The notes below the pieces were generated by a model, which ran no database searches, was not told the origin of the DNA, and saw only the letters and a program-made list of their open reading frames with translations. A DNA stretch of 64,000 nucleotides from Arabidopsis thaliana (taxonomy: Eukaryota; Streptophyta; Magnoliopsida; Brassicales; Brassicaceae), in the NCBI RefSeq assembly GCF_000001735.4, contig NC_003075.7:1303001-1367000 (forward strand), in the 5' to 3' direction. Every line of letters starts with the position of its first letter. Position 1 is the stretch's first letter. Positions 48,980 to 59,900 of this stretch are shown here, piece by piece. A program made the translations under genes and the position numbers.

Positions 48980-50854
48980 TTATGCTTCGGAGACGGCACA
49001 ATAAGCTTGAAGAGTATATTGAATTTTGCGACCAGCTTCTGAGTGATAGAATGTAAACAAGTCGCGGTAATCAAAAGGTCTGAAGAGACGTGGATGCTTC
49101 TCGTCCACAAGTTCTTTTGGTGCCTCTATGACATAGTCCGGTTTTGGACACGTGAAAATTGCTGCTGTGTATCTTGTCCTCTTTTTCTCGGTCACTCTTA
49201 CTCGGTGATACGGAGCCCTGATTCTACCATTCATAAGAGCCTACATCATCACCAAGTAAATGATTATGAACAAGAAGATTATGTACGAGAAAACAATAGT
49301 AGTGCATCGACCAACATTGAAAGTGATAAGAGCAAATAAAATCATAAGAATTGAGATTTGGTATGAAGTTAAAGCATTATAAAGTGATTGCTAGAGAAAT
49401 GGGTTTGTCTATATTATTTATTTAAATTTTGAGTTATATATGCCTCTAATCAAAATAAGTTATAGATCCATGCACATATGTAATTTTTGTAAAAGGCCAA
49501 AGACCCTTAGCTCGACTTTTCGAGACTGTTTGCCACATGACCGAACTAGACTAGTATGAACCTTGAAGAATGAATAAAGGTTAATATTTGTGTGCCATAG
49601 AAAGTAAAAAACGAAATGAAAAAACTTACACATAGGGAATCTCCGGCAATAACAATGAAAGTATTCGGGGATGGTTTCACTCTGATCCACTTCTCATCTT
49701 TGGTCTTTACCTCCAAACCTTCAATTTCATGTTGAAAAAGTACTGTGAAAAGGTTTTTATCAGTATGACAAGGTAAACCCAACTTCTTTTCCTCATTATC
49801 ATCATTAGCCTCAACATCATCACCACCAGTTTTAGCATTCACAGCAACATTAGAATTGACATTAACACCAACACCAAGATCAGTATTAGCATTAACGCCA
49901 CCACCGACGGCAACATTAGCATCAACATTAAGATTATCATTAACACCGGTATCAGCGTTAACATTAGCACCAACACCAGCATTAACACTAGCATTAGCAT
50001 TAACATCATCACTAATATCGGCATTAACTTTAACACCAACATTAGGTTCAACACCAACAATATTAAGCTTAGCAAGAAGATCAGCATTATCGTCAACAGT
50101 AGTATTAGCATCACCCTCAGGTGGTGCAATATACTTCATCAGTCGCATACGCCGTAGACTTTAGATGGTCATCAATGTATTTTTCTATTCCAAAGCTCTC
50201 CATTACCATTCTTCTCACCATCACATCTATTTCCACTAACTTCTCCGCAAACAACTGGATCGTTTTACTGTTTTCAACCAAAAACAAAAGTGTGAGGATT
50301 CATATGAAAACAAGAAAATACAAATTAAATGAATATGCAGAAAATTTGTTTTCAGATAATTTTTTTTTTTTGTCTTCAGTTCATTGGTTTCATACGATTT
50401 GAGAGTGAATTTAACATTTTACTTTTTAGAGAAAAAAGATTAACATGATTTTTACTAAACAATAGTAAAAACATATGAGTTTTCACCTGATATTCTCGTT
50501 ACCGTCACCATGAGGCCATAGTTGTTGAGTAAATTCGTTGATGTTCTCCAAAATATTAGCATTACTTATCCCCAAACTCTCGGAGAGATTATTATGATTC
50601 AAATATCCAACGTAAGGTTTGGGGCACACGTTTCGTTGTTTGGTCTCAACTGGCAATGCGAAAAGCTCTTCCATGGTTTTCATAATTGATTCCTGAAGCT
50701 CCAATGACACTTTATCATATGAAGCTTCGAAACAACCGAAGTCTTCGAGAGCTTTACGGACATCACTCCTCACTTCAGCCCACTTTGAGCTTCCTGGTTC
50801 TAGGGTTTTGTCCGCAAGATTGATGAGTGGAAGCTGAAGACTGCATGAACCCAT
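48980..50854 (-). pseudogene. AOP2: AOP2, 2-oxoglutarate-dependent dioxygenase, null allele (5-bp deletion)
   Basis: AOP2 converts methylsulfinylalkyl to alkenyl glucosinolates. Exons on the minus strand are 50487–50854, 50267–49630 and 49240–48980. Exon 1 (MGSCSLQLPLINLADK) and the start of exon 2 are in frame. After DDHLKST (near 50150) the frame is lost and a stop follows at 50117–50119, leaving about 172 residues. The original frame resumes at MRLMKYIAPP, out of phase by an amount that fits loss of 5 bp. Downstream are a low-complexity V/N/A/D insert, CHTD, PYHRV and RYTAAIF, all intact. The 5-bp deletion is the published cause of the Col-0 AOP2 null. A TATA box is seen near 51050. Confidence 0.93.
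49134..49154 (-). promoter_or_regulatory. miR826 target site in AOP2 exon 3
   Basis: The plus strand here equals the mature miR826 sequence at 37528–37548 except for one base (C instead of T, a G:U pair in the duplex). AOP2 mRNA is therefore almost perfectly complementary. Confidence 0.85.
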
Positions 50855-52666
50855 TCTTCTTTCCCTTTTTGGTGTAATCGAAAAACGTTTGCAGATGTTA
50901 GCAGATAGTAGCAATAATTAATAAGAAAAAAAAACATTCGAAACGCATAAGAAAATTACCTTTGGACTTTCTGTTATATTAATTGTTTTTACTTTGCTAG
51001 CTCTAGAGATTTTTCTCTTCTGTGTGAGTAAGAATAGTGAAGGGTCCCCATTTTATAGAGAAATTATTCACAAGTGATTGTATTAAGTTTTTTTTTTGTC
51101 GCTTTGCTTAATTTAAGCAAACACATGCTTAATAATAATAGACAGAGGAAGGAAAGTTGGTATATACTATTAAAAGTTCACATTTTATATACAAAAAAAG
51201 GAAAGTTGGTGAATCGTTTATTTTCATCATAGAAAATATCAATCCATACGATGTGTGGGCATTATTGTTGTACAAGATGAAGAACAACTCAACGAGTTAT
51301 AACTTAAGTTAACTTTTCTCTTTTGATAAAAAGTTTTCTCTTTTTCTCTTTTTTTTTGAGATAAAATGTGAATTTATATTACTAAACATTTGGAACTTGA
51401 GTTTACAAAAGTTTTTTATTGTAAGTAATTCGTGGCCCAAAACCTTTAGTTGCATATTGTTACTTATACGTGAATAATACTTAGTAAGCATATTGTATAT
51501 GATTTAAATTCCGAGCGAGGCCGATGATTGTACGTTTTGAACCATAGCAATAATGAAGAGAAAAAGGAGAGAGGTCCCATTTTAAAGATAGAATCTTTTT
51601 TTACTTATCTCGGTTGGATCCAACTGTATCATTTGGCCATTACTTTGGATCAGAGCTTTTGTTTTACCTGCTGCATACACGTCGTCTCTGTAATATGATA
51701 ACATTGCAGGTGGAAGATGATTAATCAGTTTAGGTATTGTTAAGTTTTTTTTATCACAATGTATAACAGAAATACGAGACGATCGATCAAGTTTTTGACT
51801 TGTACGTTTGCTATAATATATTCTTGAATAGCCCAAAAAAATGATAAAATGAGACAATTAGAGGAATAAAATGTCTTTTGGCGTTTGGTCTTCAATTCTC
51901 AATTCATGTCGTAGGAAAAAGTGAAGAAGTGCCGACTTAGGAATGTAAGAAACAGTGATCGGCCTTTAAAGCATGATCGCATAAAGGACGTGATCTATAT
52001 ATTAGAACTGACCCAGAACTTTTAATGTTTGCTTTTTAGCCCAAGGCTCATGTCTTCTTTGTTTCTTTTTCTTTTTGTTAACTAAAAGTCTAAAACATAT
52101 TTTTACATAACATACCTGCAGAGAATTGAAGAGGTATCTCAACTAAGAACGAAAGAGAAAATTGAAAATCATTGTTTAAAGTTTAAACAAATTTTGTTCT
52201 ATAGTCAGTCATTATTTAGTTTTTCTTCTTCTTGTATTATGTAATTTAAGAAATTATTCAATTGTTTTATTAAAATTAACATATGCCGTAATACAAGAGA
52301 CATTATCAACATGGGGTTGTAACAGTGGTTAGCTAGGTAAGTAAAAATGTAGACATTTTATTTTAAGATGATCACACGGTTATATATATTTTATCTCTTT
52401 TCCTCAATTCTAAACTTTTTTTTTTTTATCTCTTTAACTCTTTGATATTTTAACTCTTTATTGGATAAAGAGATAAATCTTTATCAAACGCGAATATTGC
52501 ATAATTTATTAAATGTATAAACATCTACGCATAATAGCAACGTACCATCCGTAAACGCATATACTAACTTCTAATTACAGAATTCTTCCATACAAATATT
52601 CTTTTAATTATTTAGGCCAAAATCATAAAGCAAAAAAAAAACCTCAAAATTCTCAGAATCAAAATA
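50855..52666. other. AOP2 promoter and spacer
   Basis: AOP2 leader and promoter (TATAAAAT on the minus strand near 51050), then AT-rich sequence without a gene. The last 130 bp match the AOP1 leader, with the shared motif AATTCTCAGAATCAA just before the pseudogene ATG. Confidence 0.55.
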
Positions 52667-53040
52667 ATGGATTCAGATTCTCTTCTTCCTCGTTCTATAT
52701 CTTTTCAGCTCCCGGACCCGGTTATCGATTTCTCTAACCAAACCCTAAAACCAGGAAGCTTCTAGAGGACTGCGGTTGTTTCGAAGCTTCTTTTGACATA
52801 TATTGTCTGTAAAGCTTAAGAACTCTGTTGTTGAAGCCATGGAAGAGCTTTTCGAGTTGCCGATTCAGACCAAACTGAGAAACGTGTATTCGCAATGCTT
52901 TCATGGATATCTTTGTCATAATCTTCACCAGAGTTTTGGGATCGTTGATCTTAATGTTTTGGAGAAAGTCAGTAACTTTACTCAACTATTATGGCCTGAT
53001 CATGGGAACAAGAGTATTAGGTATATGAAACCAATCATTT
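52667..53040 (+). pseudogene. AOP1-like pseudogene, exon 1 only
   Basis: Starts MDSDSLLPRSISFQLP, as AOP1. It has a stop directly after KPGSF and an internal deletion relative to AOP1, then LKNSVVEAMEELFELPIQTK … NVLEKVSNFTQLLWPDHGNKSIR with the exon 1 splice donor AGGTATATG kept. Exons 2 and 3 are missing. The sequence then jumps to a copy of the BSL1 3' end at about 53610. Confidence 0.92.
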
Positions 53041-53609
53041 AGGACTTATTTATTTTGAATTAAAGAAAACTAATTTTTTCAAACAACTCGCTTTGATGCT
53101 TTCAAACATGTACCCGCTTTCTAAATTTTTTCAAAAACACGCTTCTATGCTTCCAAACGCTTCCGCTTTCGCGTATCTGCTTCCGATTTCATGCAGCTTA
53201 GGTGAAAATCCGATGAGTCATGGTCACGTTATTGTGAGTTATCGTGATATGTTATTCTTTTATTCTATTTTTTTTTTATGCACATCTATTTTAAAGCATT
53301 TCAAAATAATGTATGTTTAATATTTTATGCTTTGTAATAATATTAAGTTGTATGAAATAAAATAATTTTATATATCTTTTTTTCCAGAAAACTTTTTTAA
53401 GAGAGCCTACCATTAGAGTAAGAAAAACAAAAAAAAAAACACCAAAAGCTCTCTTGTAACTTTTTTTTGAAATCTAATCATTAAAATGGAAAAAACCCAT
53501 AAAAACGCTCTAAAAGAATGGAAAAATTCTCTTCGTTTGAGATGTTCTAAAGGAGTTTTTTTTTAGAAGAAAAGAAAGATATGGAAGAAACAAATTAATA
53601 AAAAAAAAG

Positions 53610-53960
53610 TGCTAATAATAGTAACATTCTCATTCTCTGGTTATATTAATTACACATGTGCGGCAGATTATATATGAACATTACAAATTTTGATTCTTTG
53701 AACCATAAATTAATCGTACTATACTTGTATAGAGTTGCACCAAAATCCAATGTTTGTTATAACATCAGGAATTGGAAGCAGAAACCAGAAATGCAATCAG
53801 GTTCAGATATATGCAAGTGAGCTTCTGTCAAAATCTGTTGGAGTTCGCTGTTTCTGAATATTGATCAGCTACCGCAACGGATAAATTGTTCACTTCAGTG
53901 TTTGGTTCGTAGCTAATAACAACGTGTATTATATATAGGCATAACACCTTAAACTCTCCT
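53610..53960. repeat. Copy of the AOP1–BSL1 3' junction after the AOP1-like pseudogene
   Basis: Same orientation as 56750–57075: CATTCTCATTCTCTGG, ACACATGTGCGGCAG, AAACCAGAAATGCAATCAG, GAGCTTCTGTCAAAATCTG and TTGGTTCGTAGC. It contains a degenerate copy of the last BSL1 coding exon (minus strand), with a deletion in the [11 protein letters not shown] region. Confidence 0.88.
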
Positions 53961-54044
53961 GACTCCTAGGACTATCAGTTTTTTTTTTCTATGCAAAAAT
54001 GAAGATTTTTAGAGACTTTATTGGTATCACATTACCAACTATGA

Positions 54045-54643
54045 CTAGGATTTAACCGCGCGGACCTATATGATCTTTTAATAAGTATTTAATTATATGT
54101 TATATTGTAAATTTATAAAAAATATATATATATATATATATATTTTTTTAACTTTTTATAAATAATGATTTAGTGATTAGAATAATGTGTTTTATTGTGT
54201 TTAAATATGTGTATTAATTAGTAAATGTGTATGTAATTTAAATATAAGTAAAGTAGTAACAAAAAAGTAAAATAGTAAAAGTGGTGTAATTTTTTTTTGT
54301 GATTATAAGTGTTTTTTTGAAATATTTTTGTGTGATTATAATTCTCTTTGGGAGGGAATATGCTCATATTTAGATAGCAAAATGAAGTAGAGATACCAAT
54401 TATTGTTGAACGGTTAAGATTGTCTACTTTAGATGCTAAATCCGATTAGGTACTTGAATCCGTGATTAAGACACCATTACTTCTAACCCACCCGAAATTT
54501 AAAATGCGGATCCTATAAACTTTAATAGATTGAGTTGACCAAATTACCCTTAATGCTTGTGTACAAAATCCAAAATTGAAATTGAAATTGAGGCCAAATT
54601 TGTCTATTTTTCAATTTGTACTTCCCTTTTAATAATAAGAGGA
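54045..54643 (-). mobile_element. Small non-autonomous Helitron
   Basis: 599 bp on the minus strand. The 5' end is TCCTCTTATTATTAAAAGGG (complement of 54624–54643) and the 3' end is CTAG (54045–54048), preceded by the GC palindrome CCGCGCGG (54056–54063). It is inserted between A and T. The flanks TTACCAACTATGA and TTATTTTTG are contiguous (with divergence) at about 44535–44550, which acts as an empty site. Confidence 0.8.
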
Positions 54644-54860
54644 TTATTTTTGTTTCCAATAGTTCAAATCAATGAAATCTCGTAGGAGAATGTTTACGGA
54701 TTTTGGGATTTTTTTAAAAAAGACTACTTAGTTTTGCATTAAAAAAGAAAAAAAAATCATCGATTTTAAAACATTTTTTTTTTAAAAACAGCAAGAAAAA
54801 AAATAGATAGAGAAAAAATCTCTATTAGTATATGGAGAACCAGAAATCGATCGAGATCGA

Positions 54861-55149
54861 TGTTCGAGATGAAAAGATCAAGATATAACAAGAAGATATT
54901 ATTCTAGAAAATAAGTGTTAATATTAGAGTTTAAAAAGTTTAACTTTATATCTTAATATATTATTTATATTTATATTTATCCTATATCTATATAAGAGAA
55001 TGTAAGTTGTAATATTATTCTTATAAGAGTATATTATAAATTTGTAAGTTGTAATATTATTTTTATAAGAGTATATTATAAATTTATAATGTTGCTTAAA
55101 CACTTATGTGTTCTTTACGCTCATCGAATTTTATCATGGTATCAGAGCC
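54861..55149 (+). mobile_element. Copia-type LTR with primer-binding site, truncated element
   Basis: TGTTCGAGATG … GAATTTTATCA (54861–55136) has LTR-like ends and is followed at once by TGGTATCAGAGCC (55137–55149), the initiator-Met primer-binding site of copia elements. The interior of the element is missing; AOP1 leader sequence begins about 200 bp later. A 50-bp motif (TTATAAGAGTATATTATAAATTT) is duplicated within the LTR. Confidence 0.7.
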
Positions 55150-55441
55150 ACCGATCCTTGAAAGCCCATGTTAAACCCAAAATCTATCATGGTATGAGAG
55201 CCCAAATTTATCATCATTTTAAAGAAAAAATCTCAGACACACACTGACACACATATACAACCTGTATGCAGCAACGTAACGGTCGTTATTAATGGTTACC
55301 ATAAATGTCAACAAACTCAATTATTACATCATTTATTTGTCTAAACTACTACTTATAGAATTCTTCCAACAAAAATGATTTTTAGTCTTTTAAACCAAAA
55401 TCACAAAGCAAAAAAAGCCTTAAAATTCTCAGAATCAAGAA

Positions 55442-56620
55442 ATGGATTCAGACTTTGTTCCTCCTTCTGTTTCTTTTCAGCTCCCGGTTATCGATTTCTC
55501 TGACCAAAACCTAAAACCAGGAAGCTCAAAGTGGGATGAAGTGACAGCTGATGTCCTTAAAGCTCTAGAAGACTACGGTTGTTTCGAAGCTTCCTTTGAC
55601 AAATTGTCAGTGGAGCTTAATAGATCTGTTTTTGAAGCTATGGAAGACCTTTTCGAGTTGCCTATTCCGACCAAACAGAGAAACGTGTCTTCAAAACCCT
55701 TCCATGGATATCTTTGTCATAATCTTTACGAGAGTTTGGGGATCAATGATGCCAATGTTTTGGAGAAAGTCAACGACTTTACTCAACAGTTATGGCCTGA
55801 TCATGGGAACAAGAGTATTAGGTACGAACATGAAGTCAATCCATTTAGGCCTTTTAATGTGCATTACAAAATTTTTAGTTTTCACTTGATTATACGCATT
55901 ACATGTTGATTATAGAACACAAGAATTTTGTGTTTGAAACATTTTTGCATTTGAAACAGTGAGACGATACACCTGTTTTCGGAGCAATTAGTGGAATTGG
56001 ATTTGATGGTGAGAAGAATGATAATGGAGAGTTTTGGAATAGAAAATTACATTGATGAACATCTGAATTCTACATATTACCTTACGCGATTGATGAAATA
56101 TACATCACCTCCTGATGATGATGATGATGATGATGAGGAAACTAAGTTAGGTTTACGCTCTCATACGGATAAGAACATCATCACGATCCTTCATCAGTAT
56201 CAAGTTGATGGTTTGGAAGTGAAGACTAAAGACGATAAATGGATCAAAGTGAAACCATCTCAAGATTCTGTCCTTGTTATGGTTGGAGATTCTCTTTGTG
56301 TAAGTCCTAGATAACATTTCTTTCACTCTTTTTAAGTAAAGGTTAATCAATCATACTTGTTGATGTTGCAGGCACTTTTGAATGGTCGATTGCATTCTCC
56401 ATATCACCGGGTCATAATGACAGGAAAAAAGACAAGGTATTCAACTGGACTGTTCTCAATTCCAAAAACAGGAGTTATCATTGATTCACCAGAAGAACTT
56501 GTCGACAAAGAACATCCACGAATATTCAAACCCTTTGAATACACAGATTTTCTTCACTTCTTTCAGACAGAAGCTGGACGTATAGCTCAATCAGCTCTCC
56601 ATGCTTTCGCTGCCTTTTGA
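55442..56620 (+). CDS. AOP1: 2-oxoglutarate-dependent dioxygenase AOP1
   Basis: Intact founder-like member of the AOP family. Three exons, 55442–55821, 55960–56299 and 56372–56620, join in frame to 322 residues. A DIOX_N domain (VIDFSDQNLKPGSS … ALEDYGCFEASF) is followed by the 2OG-Fe(II) core with SHTD, PYHRV and RYSTGLF; the last is the RxS motif for 2-oxoglutarate binding, which AOP2 and AOP3 have altered. Where AOP2/AOP3 carry the long insert, AOP1 has only PPDDDDDDDEE. Its biochemical role is not established; it is reported as expressed in all accessions. It converges on BSL1, with stop codons about 315 bp apart. Confidence 0.93.
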
Positions 56621-56934
56621 ATCAGAAGTATGTATGAATGTATAACTTCATGTTGTTGTGTTGTAGTTTTAACATTCCAAAAACCAAATCTATGTTTGAA
56701 GAAATATAAATCATCTCTCACTAAAGAGTTTTTTAGAAGAAAAGCAAAAAAATAGTACTATACCATTCTCACTCTCTGGTGGTATAGTGGATTATATTAC
56801 ACATGTGCGGCAGAGTATATGAACACTGCAAATTTTGAAACATAAAATCTTACTATACTTGTATAAAGTTGTACCAAAATCCAATATTGGTTGACTTCAT
56901 GAGTTGCAGGCAGAAACCGGGAATGCAATCAGAT

Positions 56935-59900
56935 TCAGATGTATGCAAGCGAGCTTCTGTCAAAATCTGGTTGTGGCCTGCCTCGTGTTGGAGTCGGCGG
57001 TCTCTGGATATTCAGCTCCTGCAAAAGATAAATTGTGTACTTTCAGTGTCTCTGGTTCGTAGCCAAAAAAAGATATAGCTACATAAACTCTCCTAGGACT
57101 ATCCATATCACATAACTACCAACTAAGATCAAGTTGCTCAGTTTGTGGCTGAAACAAAGACATTATGTGCTTCACTGGTATATGCTAGGAAAATGTCTTT
57201 TATTGTTCCAAAACTATTATGTGTTTCCGGTTTAGGCCAAATATTTCTAGGAAAAAGACAAAGACAGACTCTTACACTAAGGTCAGGTTACCCGGTTTGT
57301 GGCTGAAACAAGTTTCAAGCTTTTGTTTTGGAGAATGTGTTCTTATGATGTAGTAAAAGAGTTGATGTATGGATTTGAATTAATTTGAAACAGAAGTAGC
57401 AAAGTTGTTGTTACCTGCATCCAAGCGTCGTCTCCAGAATGTTCTGGAGAGTTCTCTGGAGATAAGATGGGAGGTGGAAGAGGATGAATTAACTTGGGAA
57501 CAATCACCAATCCTCTGCCAACCACCAATATAGCTCCTGCATTGTTCGCAGTTCCTGTTTAAGAAAAGTATCACAATGTTTTATTTCTTGATGTTTTTTC
57601 CTATCCAAGAATACAATCATAGATACAAGATGAGGTTTTGACGGGTTTTGTTTCGCCTCACCGCAGTAATTTGTGGCGGAGAAAAGCGTAATCAACTGTC
57701 CCTGTGCAAATCTTTCGAATCCATCCATCACACATTCATGGGCCCTGATAATTAGCTGTAGTTTATTCCTCTTACAGAATTCTGTGACTCTATCAGGCTG
57801 CAGTATCAAGACTACGCCCTCAGTGATTGGCCCCTAAAAACAATATTAATAAAAAACGACAATAAGAGCGAATTAGGGGTGATTTACCCCAAACGTGACA
57901 AGGCCAGGTCCTCTGGCGTTTGGTCTTAAACCCTCGATACTATCGTTCTCTGTAGGATCAGACCTGTACTTTAAAAAAATGTCATTAACTCGGGGATATT
58001 AGAAATAGTGATTGATATGAAAGCAAGACAGCAAAGGATGGATTACCATAATAAATCCATTAGAACAAGGGATCCAGCATCCATTGTTATGGGTCTTTCA
58101 ATCTTTTCAATCTGTTCCACTGTACTGATTGACCTCCCAATTCCACCATGCATACATATAATTTTGTTCTCGATTAGTGCAGCAAGAGGAAGATAATTAA
58201 AAAGTTGATTAAATCTTGTCCACGCCCAGATGCCATCATTCTCTCCCTGGCAAAAGTACAGAGCAGGCTTAGTCTACGCAGAAAAGCTAGCGACAAACAC
58301 GATGAATATTTCTGCAGAGAGGGATTTACCATTCTTTCTATGCATTCAAGACGGAAACCAAATAGTGCATTAATGTCAGCAGCCTCGTGGTTTCCACGAA
58401 TCAAGTGAACATTCTCCGGATATTCAATCTGCAAAGGAATATCTCAGAACCATAAAACCAAAAAGCACATTTTGAATGACACTACTAATATTGGTGATGT
58501 GAAATTAGGCACCGTCTTGCCTTCAATGCAAGCAGCAACGTTATAGTCTCCAGGCTGTGTTGTCCCCGGTCAACGTAATCTCCCAAGAATAAATAGTCAA
58601 TATACCTGAGGCAAACACGTTTAATCGTTCAGTGACTATATTTTTTTAGCAAAACTCCACAAAGTTCAATCGATTTCTTAAACTTACGTGATGTCTCCAG
58701 CTGTTGAGGGAAATCCATATTCATCAAATAAACGCATTAAATCGCCAAATTGCCCATGGAGATCGCCAAATACTTTGATAGGAGCCTTTAGCTGAAGAAC
58801 CGTTTGTTCATGCATAAATATTTGTTCGGCAGCATAACAGAGTTCCCCAACTTCGTAAGAATCCAAGAAAAATTTCCTATTGCCAGGAGGTTTCCAGTTT
58901 CGAGGTCTTAACAAAGCAGCAATGACCTGCAAGCAACAACACATTAGTAGAGATATTAACAGGGACAGTGTCCAGGAGGATGAGAAGATTGCAGAAGAAT
59001 GATACCTTTTTATGCAGGCCTTGCGGAGACTTCTGTCTCGTGAACTTCTTGGTAGGTTGTGGCACATCGCTATTGTTCATGGGAACCATCCGTCGGCTCT
59101 CATTCTGAAACTGATCCAAGCTTAGCTGTCTTACCATGCCGCCCAGACTACCAACCGTCTCTTTTGCTACCACAACCTATCAAATGAGATACTTCGGTAA
59201 TCAAATACGCAAAAGAATAGGTACAACAGTTATTCAAGCATACACTATGTTGGGAAGTATTTCAAACTAAGCAGCCAATATGTCCAACGCATGAGACAAA
59301 GAGATAAATGTATAATATTCTTAGGTATTAACATACAGCTCTCGGATGAAGCCTGACATCTCCTTCATTTGCGGTACCATCAGTAGTAGATTCTACAATT
59401 GGCGAGCTGGCATCAGAGGTAGAGGGTTCTTCATCCAGAGTACCAGCTCCTAGTTGTGCAGCTCGCCAAACAGAACTAGCTACCTCTGCTTCAGCTGCAG
59501 AAGCCTCCGTCAATTTCTCCAACGAATTTTCATCCAAGCTGATATTGTTGAGGAGAAAAGTAAGATAAGTCATGCTCAAACAACTAGACACAGTTAAGCA
59601 CAAACCAAAAGAGGGTAGGAAATGGGATAGACCTCAGTCCCTCAGACATGGAGAAGCTTGGTTCAGAGCCTGAAGGAGGTCGTGCGGCATAAGAAAACCT
59701 GGGAGTAGAACTTTGTTGGGTTCTATCTGATGCTAGCAAAGGAGAACTGATGTCTGACTGGAATGTTGAATTTTCAGCAACTAGAAAATCGTCAAGTAAC
59801 ACATCTGTGCGGAAATAAAATTACGGTAATAGTCATACTCTGAGAATAAGGATAGATAAACTTGAGACATTAATTCAAACTATAAGAGATGTAAGTGTAC

